DNA of 42,432 nt from an uncultured Lactobacillus sp. (GTDB taxonomy: Bacteria > Bacillota > Bacilli > Lactobacillales > Lactobacillaceae): the NCBI RefSeq assembly GCF_910589175.1, contig NZ_CAJURR010000021.1, forward strand, positions 1 to 42,432, read 5' to 3'. Shown piece after piece: positions 1-7,959 of this stretch (the first letter of the stretch is position 1; each line of letters begins with the position of its first letter). The notes beneath the pieces were generated by a model. That model had not been told where the DNA came from. It did no database searches and saw only the letters and a program-made list of their open reading frames with translations. The position numbers were made by a program, and so were the translations under genes.

Positions 1-35
1 ATTTCTCTGTTTTTTTATCTGGAATAAAAGCCTAG

Positions 36-55
36 TTTTTTCCCAGACACTTTTT
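36..55 (-). repeat. Dispersed intergenic repeat, copy 1
   Basis: A 20-base string (core GTGTCTGGGAAAAAA read on the minus strand) lies 3 bases past the stop of the fructansucrase anchor reading frame. The same 20 bases occur on the plus strand at 42380-42399, just after the clpP stop. Both copies lie downstream of a gene and in the same orientation as that gene. Around this copy TCTGG (minus strand) can pair with CCAGA at 18-22, but an A-run follows the hairpin rather than a U-run, so it is not a standard intrinsic terminator. Confidence 0.6.
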
Positions 56-58
56 AAT

Positions 59-189
59 TTAATTATTGCGTTTGCGTTTTGAAATACCTGTTAAGCCAAT
101 AGCACCTAATATTGAACTTACAGCACCTAAAACAACTGCAGTGACACTATTTTTAGCTCCAGCCTTTGGAAGTTTAGTTTGACTAGTTC
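59..189 (-). pseudogene. Frameshifted C-terminal sortase anchor of the fructansucrase
   Basis: Just after the fructansucrase stop codon, the +1 frame continues with a sorting signal: Q-T-K-LPKAG, a hydrophobic stretch of about 20 residues, and a KRKRNN tail ending at the TAA at 59-61. This is the layout of a lactobacillar LPxTG-type wall anchor. The frame is closed to the main gene by TAG at 183-185. Loss of one base near 183-190 (or of four, for example TAGT) would join the two parts into one anchored protein. There is no ribosome binding site of its own, so I read it as the detached end of the upstream gene and not as a separate gene. A sequencing error could give the same picture. Confidence 0.75.
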
Positions 190-2417
190 TCAGTTGGAAC
201 TTCTGGAGTTGGATTTTCTGGGGTATTTGGTGTCTCTGGAGTAGTTGGGGTAGTCGGCTTTTCAGGAGTTGTTGGTACATTTGGAATTGGAGTTACAGGT
301 TGGTGTGGCTTCAAGTTGTATCCACCAATTAGATCCCAATCAACTGGCTTACCCCATTCTCCCGGAAGCGCAGCACTATTTGGAGCATCTTTTTCAAGTA
401 CACCCATCATATCCGCATTTTCACTACTATCATCCCAAATCCAATCACCTTGGTTAGTCATTTTAGCTAAAACAGTAGTAGTGTTATCTGGATTAATTTG
501 TAACAAGAAACTTGGTGCCCAAGTTGCGTGCATACCTTTTCCAGCAACTTCACCACGATTAGTGATATATGAAGTAATCAAAAGTTGATCATCTCTTCCT
601 TCTACTGGAACTGCATAGTATGAATAAGTTGCAGTACGCCAGTTAGCCGGTACAGATGCAGTTAAAACAACGCCAGATTCATTCAATGGAACATAACCAT
701 GAGTTAAGTTATCAGAAACATACCCAATCATAGCTACGTTATCACCAACTGCTTTGTTAGTAGCCATCCAAGCATCATCGTTACTACCACGGTTTAATCT
801 AGTGGCAGCAAATAAGTAATACTTATTACCTAATTTAACAACATCAGGACGTTCAATTTCATCACTTACCATTGGAGCACTAACAAGTGGACTGTAGACC
901 TTTGCAACACTTGGATTTTTAACATCATTGTTTAATTTAATGATACCAATTGCTGCATTTGACCATTTAGCTCTATCTTTAATATCAGAGTTAGATAAAA
1001 TTTGGAAGAAATCACCTAAATTATCTTTGTTAGTACCACCGTAATTTAACCATTGATAAATTTGATCATCACCTTGATAGTTTTCGGTTCCAGTACTTGC
1101 TTCAAATACAAGGTAACGATTACCATCTTCATCATCAATCACGTGTGCATCACGCATTGCAATATTGTCAGCACCCTTGTTAGTTTCTTTCCATTGGTCA
1201 TAAGTTTGGTAGTGATAACCATCACCTTCAAAAACAATATGATCATTATCAACATGCGCAATAGAAATCTTATCTTGATCCTTTTCAAGATTTAAGTAAA
1301 CAGTTGCACTTGCAATCTTTTGGTGATTATTATTGTTATCACTAGTATCAACTTTAGTGTAGTAAAGTTGAATTGAGCCATCTTTATTTAGAGTTGCTGA
1401 TCCAGACCATTGTTGAATAACTGGAGTGCCTAGACCAAAAATAGGACCGGCATTCTTCCAATGGTTAAAGTCATTATCGCCATACTTATTGTAAAGAAGA
1501 TAAATATGGTTATCATTAACATTTGGAACTCCCATCATACCAATTACTAATTGGTAGCCATTCCAGTTAGATACGTAACCTGTTTTTGCATCTTGAACAG
1601 GCCATGAGTCCCAAATTTCCAAGTCTTCTACCTTTCCACTTTGAGCATCAAGTGTTTTAGCAGCAGGCATATTTTTAATTTTACTTGCATTGAAGAAAGG
1701 AACAGCATAACGAGCATCTTGTTCAATTAAAGTTTTAGCAATTTTCTTAAAGTCGTTGTAAGTTAACTGAGTACCACTTTTTGCTTCTTTAGAGAAATTA
1801 ATTTTATTTAATTCATTAATTTGATCATTAGTTAACTTGCTAGTATCAACACCAGATTCTTCAACGATATCTTTAACTTGGCCCTTTAATTCAGCTTTAG
1901 CAGCATTTTCAGCTGGCTTTACTGAAGTCTCTTTATTTTCTTCAGTATTATTTTTATCTACTGAGTCTTTCTTTTCAACTTGATTTACATCAATTGTTTG
2001 AGCATTAGGAGTGGTCTTTTGATCACTAGTACTATTATTTATTACTTTATCAACAGTTGTTTCAGGCGTAATTGTGTTTGTATTTTTCACATCACTTACT
2101 GGTGCATTAGTAGCAACTGTTTGCGTATTATTTGCTGCAACTTCTTTATTTTCATTTGATTTTTCGGTGTTAGTATTTGCAGCTACATCGCTAGTACTTT
2201 TATCTGCACTATCTTTTTCGGTTACTTGGTTATTATTTTCATTGTTTGCTGAGGTAGAGGTTACTTCTACAGTTTGATTTCCATTAACATTGTCCGTATT
2301 AGTAGTAGCAGCGTTCGCAGTTGATGCACTTAATACAATAGCTGCTGTTGACAAGGTCCCCATTAACAAAGATTTTCCGCTTAAAGATATCTTTTTATGA
2401 TTTTTATTTTCCAACAT
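183..2417 (-). CDS. Secreted GH68 fructansucrase (inulosucrase/levansucrase type)
   Basis: Transfers fructose from sucrose to a growing fructan outside the cell. The 744 residues begin with a signal peptide (basic start, hydrophobic segment about 14-33, ANA-A cleavage near 36-37), followed by a low-complexity Asn/Thr/Glu-rich region to about residue 170. The GH68 domain spans about 220-700. Its expected catalytic triad is visible: nucleophile Asp270 in WDSWP, transition-state Asp423 in RDAHV, and acid/base Glu522 in DEIERP. A Pro/Thr-rich wall spacer follows. The gene then stops at TAG before the LPKAG anchor, which remains in the next frame, so the enzyme is probably released and not wall-bound. 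The start is fixed by AGGAGG seven bases upstream of the ATG. Gasseri/johnsonii enzymes of this type are mostly inulosucrases, but sequence alone does not settle inulin versus levan linkage. Confidence 0.9.
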   Translation of the reverse strand: MLENKNHKKISLSGKSLLMGTLSTAAIVLSASTANAATTNTDNVNGNQTVEVTSTSANNENNNQVTEKDSADKSTSDVAANTNTEKSNENKEVAANNTQTVATNAPVSDVKNTNTITPETTVDKVINNSTSDQKTTPNAQTIDVNQVEKKDSVDKNNTEENKETSVKPAENAAKAELKGQVKDIVEESGVDTSKLTNDQINELNKINFSKEAKSGTQLTYNDFKKIAKTLIEQDARYAVPFFNASKIKNMPAAKTLDAQSGKVEDLEIWDSWPVQDAKTGYVSNWNGYQLVIGMMGVPNVNDNHIYLLYNKYGDNDFNHWKNAGPIFGLGTPVIQQWSGSATLNKDGSIQLYYTKVDTSDNNNNHQKIASATVYLNLEKDQDKISIAHVDNDHIVFEGDGYHYQTYDQWKETNKGADNIAMRDAHVIDDEDGNRYLVFEASTGTENYQGDDQIYQWLNYGGTNKDNLGDFFQILSNSDIKDRAKWSNAAIGIIKLNNDVKNPSVAKVYSPLVSAPMVSDEIERPDVVKLGNKYYLFAATRLNRGSNDDAWMATNKAVGDNVAMIGYVSDNLTHGYVPLNESGVVLTASVPANWRTATYSYYAVPVEGRDDQLLITSYITNRGEVAGKGMHATWAPSFLLQINPDNTTTVLAKMTNQGDWIWDDSSENADMMGVLEKDAPNSAALPGEWGKPVDWDLIGGYNLKPHQPVTPIPNVPTTPEKPTTPTTPETPNTPENPTPEVPTEN

Positions 2418-2433
2418 CTTTTCTCCTCCTACA

Positions 2434-2449
2434 TGCTAAGCGTTTAACA
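2434..2449. promoter_or_regulatory. Proximal LacI-type operator of the fructansucrase gene
   Basis: TGCTAAGCGTTTAACA lies immediately upstream of the ribosome binding site. It is imperfectly palindromic around a central CG, the usual shape of LacI/GalR-family operators. It is the exact reverse complement of the 16 bases at 2545-2560. It resembles a CcpA cre site but is two bases longer between the TG and CA ends, so a dedicated sugar repressor seems likelier. Confidence 0.6.
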
Positions 2450-2544
2450 TTTCATCTAAAAGACTATCATCTTTTTATAAAAAAATAAATAACATTTAGA
2501 AAAAATTGTATAGTTTTAGCGAAACTTTTTCCTTTAAAGAGAAG

Positions 2545-2560
2545 TGTTAAACGCTTAGCA
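2545..2560. promoter_or_regulatory. Distal LacI-type operator of the fructansucrase gene
   Basis: TGTTAAACGCTTAGCA is the perfect inverted partner of the site at 2434-2449, with centres 111 bp apart. On the minus strand a TATAAG hexamer (2562-2567) lies directly before this site, and a TATACAAT sequence (about 2506-2513) lies between the two sites. The pair therefore flanks or overlaps any promoter of the fructansucrase gene. Two sites at this spacing could allow repression by looping; that is inference. Confidence 0.6.
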
Positions 2561-2614
2561 GCTTATACAGAAAATCTGTTTAGTAAAGCTTGACTATAGC
2601 AGTAGTGCATAAGA

Positions 2615-2647
2615 AAAAGCCTGTAAGTACTGATCTTACAGGCTTTT
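2615..2647 (-). terminator. Intrinsic terminator of ssrA
   Basis: A 13-base arm (2615-2627) pairs perfectly with 2635-2647 around a seven-base loop. Read on the minus strand the stem is followed by a U-rich run (2611-2618). It lies six bases past the 3' end of tmRNA. Confidence 0.85.
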
Positions 2648-2652
2648 ATTTA

Positions 2653-3015
2653 TGGAGATGAGGGGAATTGAACCCCTGTCCAAACGTATTTCGTCGTTAA
2701 CATCTACGATCATAGTTATATTACTTAAATTTCGCTTTGATAAAACGCCATATAACAGGGCTAAACTATCAAAACTAACCTAAGAATCTTATTTCTAACT
2801 ATTAAGGTAAGTAGTTAAACGTAGCTCGTTAAATGGTAAGACCCGCAGACAGACACGAGCAATCCATCTTTGGATCACGCAGGCTGACTAAGCAGCTACT
2901 GCGTAAGAATTTTCGTTATTTGCAGTTATAATTTAACTGTGACGTTTTAACGTAGACGTGACCTACGAATCGCAGTCAACGCGAATCTACGCCTGTCGAA
3001 TCCCAAAACATCCCC
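2653..3015 (-). ncRNA. ssrA: tmRNA (ssrA)
   Basis: Rescues stalled ribosomes with SmpB and tags the unfinished protein for proteolysis. The 5' end GGGGATG pairs with CATCTCC at the 3' end to form the tRNA-like acceptor stem, and the T-arm contains GGTTCAATTCC. The CCA tail is not encoded: the bases after the discriminator A are TAA. The tag frame at 2888-2923 reads ANNENSYAVAA followed by TAG. The 363-base length is normal for Firmicutes. The partner smpB is in this window at 30966-31424. Confidence 0.95.
2888..2923 (-). other. tmRNA proteolysis-tag reading frame
   Basis: The resume codon is GCA at 2921-2923. The eleven-residue tag ANNENSYAVAA ends in the AVAA degron expected for recognition by Clp proteases, and the TAG stop is at 2888-2890. 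clpP, a likely consumer of tagged proteins, is at 41779-42366. Confidence 0.88.
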
Positions 3016-3025
3016 AGATGTTTCA

Positions 3026-3034
3026 ATGATATCA
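3026..3034 (-). promoter_or_regulatory. Extended -10 promoter of ssrA
   Basis: On the minus strand TGATATCAT (TG-n-TATCAT) ends ten bases before the mature 5' end of tmRNA. No good -35 hexamer is seen 17 bases upstream (TAGCAT), so it would rely on the extended -10. The same nine bases occur before the HAD gene at 28225. Confidence 0.45.
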
Positions 3035-3071
3035 CAGTCCTTATTAAAATGCTATAACTTTGATTTTAACC

Positions 3072-4280
3072 TTATTTGTTTGACTTATCTAATTTTGCTA
3101 AGCGTACAACATCACGTGCAATCATTAATTCTTCATTTGTTGGAACAATCATAGCAGTAATTTTTGAATTTGGCGTTGTAATAATCCCTTCTTGGTTAGC
3201 TTCATTGGCTTTATCATCGATTTCAAGGCCAGCCCATGCAAAATTATCCATAATTTGTTTTCTTACACTTGGCTCGTGTTCTCCAATGCCTGCCGTAAAG
3301 ACTAAAACATCCAGTCCTTCCATTTCAGCCATATATGCCCCGAGATAGCGAACAATACGATTAATAAAAATCTCTTTTGCAAGTTTTGCTTGGTTATTCC
3401 CCTCCTGAATAGCTTTATCGATATCTCTCATATCTGGTGAAACTTCTGAAAGACCAAGCAAACCAGATTCAGTATTTATCATCTTAATAACATCATTAAA
3501 GTTAGAGATATTTCCCTTTTTCATAATGTATTGTAATAAGGATGGATCCACATCCCCACTTCTAGTTCCCATAGTTATACCAGCTACAGGACTAAAACCC
3601 ATAGATGTATCAAAAGATTTACCATCTTTTACAGCAGTAACTGATGCACCACTGCCTAAGTGACAAACAACCATTTTCAAATCTTCTAATGGTTTGTTTA
3701 AAATATCTGCTGCACGTCTTGAAACGTAGCGTGCAGAAGTTCCATGTGCCCCATATTTTCTTGCACGAAATTTTTCGTAGTACTTATATGGCACAGAATA
3801 TAAATATTGAACTGGATTTAGAGTTTGGTGGAAAGAAGTATCAAAAACAGCTACTTCAGGTACATCGGGTAAAACTTTCATGAAAGCATAGATACCATCT
3901 GCTTCTGCAGGATTATGTAAAGGTGCATAGTCACGCATGTTATAAATCTTCCAGAGATTATCTTCAGTAATAATTGCACTATCAGGAAATTCTTCTCCCC
4001 CAGCAACTACACGATGTCCCACCCCAACAATTTCTTCTAAGGAATCAATAACATGGTATTCTTTTAACCAACTAATTAATTTTTGAACCGCTTCTTCTTG
4101 ATTAGCAATATCTTTTTGTTCATCATGTTGACTTCCGTCTGCTAAAGTCATAGTAAATACGGAGCCTGGAATTCCAACACGATCAGCCATACCAGATGCA
4201 ATTACTTCTTCATTATCAAGAGAAAATAATTTGTACTTAAATGAAGAACTACCTGAATTTACTGCTAAAACTTTTTTCAT
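3072..4280 (-). CDS. ackA: Acetate kinase
   Basis: Converts acetyl phosphate and ADP to acetate and ATP in the cytoplasm, the last step of the Pta-AckA route. The 402 residues are the usual length. The N-terminal VNSGSSSFKYKL phosphate-binding motif, the HRVVAGG segment, FDTSFHQT, and the GTRSGDVDP loop identify the acetokinase fold. It is the last gene of the comG-ytxK-ackA run and starts 25 bases after the methyltransferase. GAGG precedes the ATG. Pta is encoded separately at 26403-27380. Identification is secure. Confidence 0.97.
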   Translation of the reverse strand: MKKVLAVNSGSSSFKYKLFSLDNEEVIASGMADRVGIPGSVFTMTLADGSQHDEQKDIANQEEAVQKLISWLKEYHVIDSLEEIVGVGHRVVAGGEEFPDSAIITEDNLWKIYNMRDYAPLHNPAEADGIYAFMKVLPDVPEVAVFDTSFHQTLNPVQYLYSVPYKYYEKFRARKYGAHGTSARYVSRRAADILNKPLEDLKMVVCHLGSGASVTAVKDGKSFDTSMGFSPVAGITMGTRSGDVDPSLLQYIMKKGNISNFNDVIKMINTESGLLGLSEVSPDMRDIDKAIQEGNNQAKLAKEIFINRIVRYLGAYMAEMEGLDVLVFTAGIGEHEPSVRKQIMDNFAWAGLEIDDKANEANQEGIITTPNSKITAMIVPTNEELMIARDVVRLAKLDKSNK

Positions 4281-4305
4281 ATCTATACCTCACATAATTA
4301 TAAAA

Positions 4306-5307
4306 TTAATCTTTATTCTTATGATACCAATCATTTAACTTCATATTAAATGCTACTAAAGATTCTGGTCCTTTTAGTGAATCTAATTTAGCGACCAGTA
4401 CTTCACGCTCTACAGCATGATCTCCATGATTTTGGAAAACTAAAATTGATTTTTGCTGAATTTGGCTTGAAAACATATCATCCGGCAAATCTACAATAGC
4501 TTGAATATTAACTTTTTTTGCTAACCAAGTCATAAATTCAGTAGAACCTTTACCAGTAAATAGTAATCGAGGTACCACTAAAAATGCAAAGCCATCTCTC
4601 TTAAGATTATTTACAATTTGCTCAATGAACAAAGTATGAGCAAACGAATGTCCCTCTTTTGCATGGTTTTCAAAGCGCTGAGCATTATTATCTAATGGAT
4701 AGTAACCCACAGGCAGATCACTTAAGACAACATCTGCTTTTTCAATCATCCATGGATCTAATGCATCTTGACAGTATAAATCAATTTTTAATTCTTCAAG
4801 ATGAGCACCAATATCGGCCAAGTCTAAAAGAGATTCTTCATTATCGATTCCAATTAGATTGTAACTATTTTGAGAGTGGTTTTCTTGTATTAACTGTCTG
4901 ATTACTGAATAAAGTAAATTTCCAGTCCCAATAGCTGGATCAACTACAGTTTTTTTACCTGTAGGAACAATTTTTTGCCAAATCAAAGCAATTATTGTAG
5001 CAACTACTGAGGGGGTAGGCATTAAGTTATAGTCACTAGCATCTTGAGTAATTGCCTTTAAAGCTAATAAAGTAAATATCTGTACTTTCAATGCACGTGG
5101 CAAATTATCATAATCTAATTGACGATATTCTTCAGTCAATTCAGCTACAGTTTCCTTATCTGGAGCACCTGACTCAACTTTGATCTTTCCGTTTTCTAAA
5201 TTATCAAAGGTTTCCGTCAATGCGGATGAAAAAGAAACATTAAGAGCCTTTTGTAAATGCTCAATAGCTGTCTGAAATTTTGGATACAATTCTTCTACTT
5301 TTTGCAT
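4306..5307 (-). CDS. ytxK: Class I SAM-dependent methyltransferase, YtxK/ComYH family
   Basis: A 333-residue protein of the N6-adenine methylase fold. It has DPAIGTGNLL near residue 122 (SAM-binding motif I) and VLSDLPVGYYP in place of the NPPY catalytic motif of DNA adenine methylases. The family is found between the competence pilus operon and ackA in streptococci, where the homologue is called ComYH and supports transformation; its substrate is not established. Here it starts 69 bases after comGG with no terminator between them, so it is probably in the comG transcript. AAGGAAG precedes the ATG. Confidence 0.85.
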   Translation of the reverse strand: MQKVEELYPKFQTAIEHLQKALNVSFSSALTETFDNLENGKIKVESGAPDKETVAELTEEYRQLDYDNLPRALKVQIFTLLALKAITQDASDYNLMPTPSVVATIIALIWQKIVPTGKKTVVDPAIGTGNLLYSVIRQLIQENHSQNSYNLIGIDNEESLLDLADIGAHLEELKIDLYCQDALDPWMIEKADVVLSDLPVGYYPLDNNAQRFENHAKEGHSFAHTLFIEQIVNNLKRDGFAFLVVPRLLFTGKGSTEFMTWLAKKVNIQAIVDLPDDMFSSQIQQKSILVFQNHGDHAVEREVLVAKLDSLKGPESLVAFNMKLNDWYHKNKD

Positions 5308-5376
5308 TTTTCTTCCTTCTTTAATATTCCTTCTAATATTCTATAGGTATCCTCAAATACTAGCAAGCACTCCTTA

Positions 5377-5535
5377 TTACTTAGAGAAATAATTTATTAA
5401 AGAAAGATTGCTTTCCATATTTTCAGTAAAAGTATGCTGGTACATTAACGTAAAAGTAATACAGATATTAATAAGCAGTAAACTACTAACCAAAGCACTC
5501 CCCTTTACTCGATTAACTCTTTTTTTCTTTCTCAT
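5377..5535 (-). CDS. comGG: Short ComGG-like minor pseudopilin candidate (52 aa)
   Basis: This 52-residue frame starts at an ATG at 5533-5535, inside the end of comGF (overlap 23 bases). It is preceded by GGAAG about 12 bases upstream. It reads MRKKKRVNRV-KGSALVSSLLL, followed by a hydrophobic helix and a short polar tail ending at TAA 5377. A basic start, KG followed by an aliphatic helix, and the position after comGF are what ComGG looks like. Known ComGG proteins are usually about twice as long, and Glu5 of the pilin helix is absent, as is common for this minor pilin. It is either a reduced ComGG or a truncated remnant. Confidence 0.65.
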   Translation of the reverse strand: MRKKKRVNRVKGSALVSSLLLINICITFTLMYQHTFTENMESNLSLINYFSK

Positions 5536-6022
5536 CAGCTGGATTCACTTCCTTTTCTTCTGGTAAATCCGTTTTAAAATACATTTCACTTTGTCTACCA
5601 TCTTTTTCAGTTATCAGGATTGTAAATGAATCTTTTGACGTAGAACATCTAATTTTTTTAACTTTAAAAAGTAGAGGCATATGTCCACCCGCATCTGTCC
5701 GCATTCTTAAAGTATCATTTGAACTTAAATCAATCACATACGTCTCATAAGTTGGATCATTCTTCTTTTTCTTTTTATCAGAAAATTTTCTGAGAATAAT
5801 TTTAGTTGGGTCTGATCCAGTTGTACTTACTTCAACATGTCCACTTTCTTTTAAAAAATTATTTACTTGTACATAACTATATGCAATTTCATTTATTCCG
5901 CTTTTTTGATGATTAATTTTTCTAAGGGTACTTACGAGTCCAAAAAGTATTTGAGCACATAAAATCGTAACTGCAATTGCAAAAACTGCCTCTAATAAAG
6001 TAAAACCTTTTATCTTTTTCAT
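5513..6022 (-). CDS. comGF: Minor pseudopilin ComGF
   Basis: A 169-residue minor subunit of the DNA-uptake pseudopilus. The type III signal KIKGFTLLEAVFAI places prepilin peptidase cleavage after Gly6, with Glu at position 5 of the mature helix. The remainder is a soluble domain, and the tail is rich in Lys/Glu. TAGGT lies just upstream of the ATG. It follows comGE by five bases and overlaps the start of the comGG candidate. Confidence 0.85.
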   Translation of the reverse strand: MKKIKGFTLLEAVFAIAVTILCAQILFGLVSTLRKINHQKSGINEIAYSYVQVNNFLKESGHVEVSTTGSDPTKIILRKFSDKKKKKNDPTYETYVIDLSSNDTLRMRTDAGGHMPLLFKVKKIRCSTSKDSFTILITEKDGRQSEMYFKTDLPEEKEVNPADEKEKKS

Positions 6023-6027
6023 TATTT

Positions 6028-6246
6028 TTACCTATGATAGCCATGATCATGGACTAATAATGTTTTTTTATCACTATGTTTAAAAATATATTCAGCATAG
6101 GATCTATCTACTCTTTTTTCAATTTGTTTTTCCGTTTGTCTATTTTGTTTAAGAGTCAAACCTAACAAAATCACTCCCAAACAAGCAATTGTAAATCCTA
6201 AACATGCTTCCCAGAAAATAAATCCCTTTATTCTTTTATTCTTCAA
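6028..6246 (-). CDS. comGE: Minor pseudopilin ComGE
   Basis: A 72-residue protein starting with TTG, supported by GGGGA seven bases upstream. RIKGFIFWEACLGF is a pilin-type signal with the conserved Glu5 after the Gly, then a hydrophobic helix and a short charged tail. It overlaps the end of comGD by 11 bases. It is shorter than most ComGE proteins, but position and signal support the call. Confidence 0.75.
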   Translation of the reverse strand: MKNKRIKGFIFWEACLGFTIACLGVILLGLTLKQNRQTEKQIEKRVDRSYAEYIFKHSDKKTLLVHDHGYHR

Positions 6247-6652
6247 TCATTCTTCCCCATGTCATTTGTATTTTTATTTTCTTTTCTTTATTACCGTTCT
6301 TAATAGTAATCGTCCGTGGTGAAATTGTTCCACGATTGCTAATGTAAAGATTATCAAAATTGTAAACCCTAATATGTTTATCTAAATAAACTTGTGAAAC
6401 CTGATGCGGCTCCTTTATTTGAATCGAAGAATTATTATCAAAATATGATAAAAAATATGATTTCTTTTTTACTGTGGCCAGATGTAAATACTTATTAATG
6501 GTAGATTTCACTTGGCGTGTACTATTGTCTAAAACCACCTGTTCCTTGATATTCTTGACATAAAGTGTTGGCATCAAGACTAGAAGACAAACTACTGCTA
6601 ATGTAATCACTGTTTCAATTAATGTAAATCCTCTTATTTTTTTGAAAATCAT
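6236..6652 (-). CDS. comGD: Minor pseudopilin ComGD
   Basis: A 138-residue protein with the prepilin signal KIRGFTLIETVITL, a membrane helix, then a beta-rich soluble domain. Its ATG overlaps the comGC stop as ATGA, and no Shine-Dalgarno sequence is visible, so translation is probably coupled. The role is in assembling the transformation pseudopilus at the cell surface. Confidence 0.83.
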   Translation of the reverse strand: MIFKKIRGFTLIETVITLAVVCLLVLMPTLYVKNIKEQVVLDNSTRQVKSTINKYLHLATVKKKSYFLSYFDNNSSIQIKEPHQVSQVYLDKHIRVYNFDNLYISNRGTISPRTITIKNGNKEKKIKIQMTWGRMIEE

Positions 6653-6945
6653 TTTTGTGGTAATTTTTCATATCTTTCTTTTTGCTTTTGAGAAATATAC
6701 TCTTTCTTTACAAGTTCTTCTAAGGAAGTTCCATCTCCATTATCTTCAGCCAGCTGTCTTTGTGTCTCAATTGTTGTTCTTAAGGCCTCGTCAGTCTTAT
6801 TTGTAGCTCTATCTTTTTGTTTACTTAATCCCGGCACAATCAGCAAAATTAGCATTGCAATGATAGCAATTACAATTACCATTTCTACTAAAGTAAATCC
6901 TTTTACTTGCTTATTTTTTCTAATAAATTGTTTTAATTTTTTCAT
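6649..6945 (-). CDS. comGC: Major pseudopilin ComGC
   Basis: A 98-residue major pilin-like subunit. After a basic leader of 15 residues comes KGFTLVEMVIVIAIIAML, the typical prepilin peptidase site with Glu5 and a hydrophobic assembly helix, then a Gln/Glu/Lys-rich soluble tail. Length and motif match ComGC/ComYC. It lies 12 bases after comGB. The peptidase ComC is not in the window. Confidence 0.92.
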   Translation of the reverse strand: MKKLKQFIRKNKQVKGFTLVEMVIVIAIIAMLILLIVPGLSKQKDRATNKTDEALRTTIETQRQLAEDNGDGTSLEELVKKEYISQKQKERYEKLPQK

Positions 6946-6957
6946 TTTATTTTTCCT

Positions 6958-7959
6958 CTACATAGTTTCCATTAAGTGATACATCGGCATTAATATCTTT
7001 AAATACATCCCTAAAATGCAAATCCCAATAAAAATAAAGCATAACGGTTGAATATTGAGAATTAGGCTATTCAATTTTAGATTCAGTTCATAAAAAAGTG
7101 TCTTGCTAAGTAATAAGGCACGCTTTCCAATTTCCTTTCTAGTTGTTCCAGTTTCTAAAAGCATAACTAAATTATTAGGTATAAAAAATTCTTGCTCAAT
7201 AATTTCTTTAATTTCAGTACCCTTTTCTAGTTGATCTTTTACTTTTATCCCGATAACTTGTTGTAATGAACTATCAGGTTGCATAGCAGTAAGTTGGCAG
7301 ATTTTTTGTAGTGAAAAACCATTAATTAATAAAACTGCTAAATCAGACACAACCAGATAATGAACATATAACCGTAAAACAGCTCCAATCATAGGTAAAT
7401 TTGTTAGTTTTTTAAGAGCATAATAATCTTGTTTATTAAGTAATCTAATTGTTTTACTAATAAAAAATACTGCTACTATGACTAAAAGTACTAGACCACC
7501 AAGCATTACATTGCTAGTCCAGTCATCATCAGACATTTCTGTTTTTAGAAATGTTTGCATACAAATTAACAAAGTAACCATCATCCCAACTAAAAGCGCT
7601 GGATAGGCCAATTCTCCTTTTAACTTCTTTAATTGCTTATTTTTTAATCGGATAAGTTTGCTCATTTGATCTAAGCAAGATAATAGATTTCCATCAACAA
7701 CTGCTAGATGTATTTGGGCAGCTAAAGTGCTAGAAAATCCCACTTCCTGCAGTACATCCCCTAACTGGCGTCCTTCTTCTACTCGCTGATTTACATAAAG
7801 AAGTTGCCTAGAATTACCCCTCCAAATTTTTGGTAATAGTCTCAGACTAGCATTCAAGGAATATCCATTAATTAAAGCCTGCCTTAAATAATCAATAAAA
7901 ATCAATTGATCAGCACTATTTAACTTATCCTTCTTCAAAAAGTTGCTGAGTTTTTTCAC
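6958..7959 (-). CDS. comGB: Competence pilus membrane platform protein ComGB
   Basis: A 333-residue type II secretion F-family inner-membrane protein that anchors the pseudopilus machine and couples it to the ComGA ATPase. Three clear hydrophobic stretches (about 120-140, 150-168 and 305-328) and the two F-domain repeats are present. The start is GTG, with GAGGA nine bases upstream, and it lies 35 bases inside comGA. Confidence 0.88.
   Translation of the reverse strand: MKKLSNFLKKDKLNSADQLIFIDYLRQALINGYSLNASLRLLPKIWRGNSRQLLYVNQRVEEGRQLGDVLQEVGFSSTLAAQIHLAVVDGNLLSCLDQMSKLIRLKNKQLKKLKGELAYPALLVGMMVTLLICMQTFLKTEMSDDDWTSNVMLGGLVLLVIVAVFFISKTIRLLNKQDYYALKKLTNLPMIGAVLRLYVHYLVVSDLAVLLINGFSLQKICQLTAMQPDSSLQQVIGIKVKDQLEKGTEIKEIIEQEFFIPNNLVMLLETGTTRKEIGKRALLLSKTLFYELNLKLNSLILNIQPLCFIFIGICILGMYLKILMPMYHLMETM

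Noticed and set aside
11..47. Intrinsic terminator after the fructansucrase gene
   Set aside because: The hairpin is followed by A and not U on the minus strand.
59..280. A 73-residue frame that contains the LPKAG anchor
   Set aside because: Its first 30 residues are an out-of-frame reading of the Pro/Thr-rich spacer of the fructansucrase; only the anchor part is meaningful, so it is described as a frameshifted fragment.
2434..2449. CcpA cre site upstream of the fructansucrase gene
   Set aside because: The TG and CA ends are two bases too far apart for the cre consensus, and the perfect duplication suits a dedicated LacI-family repressor better; not excluded.
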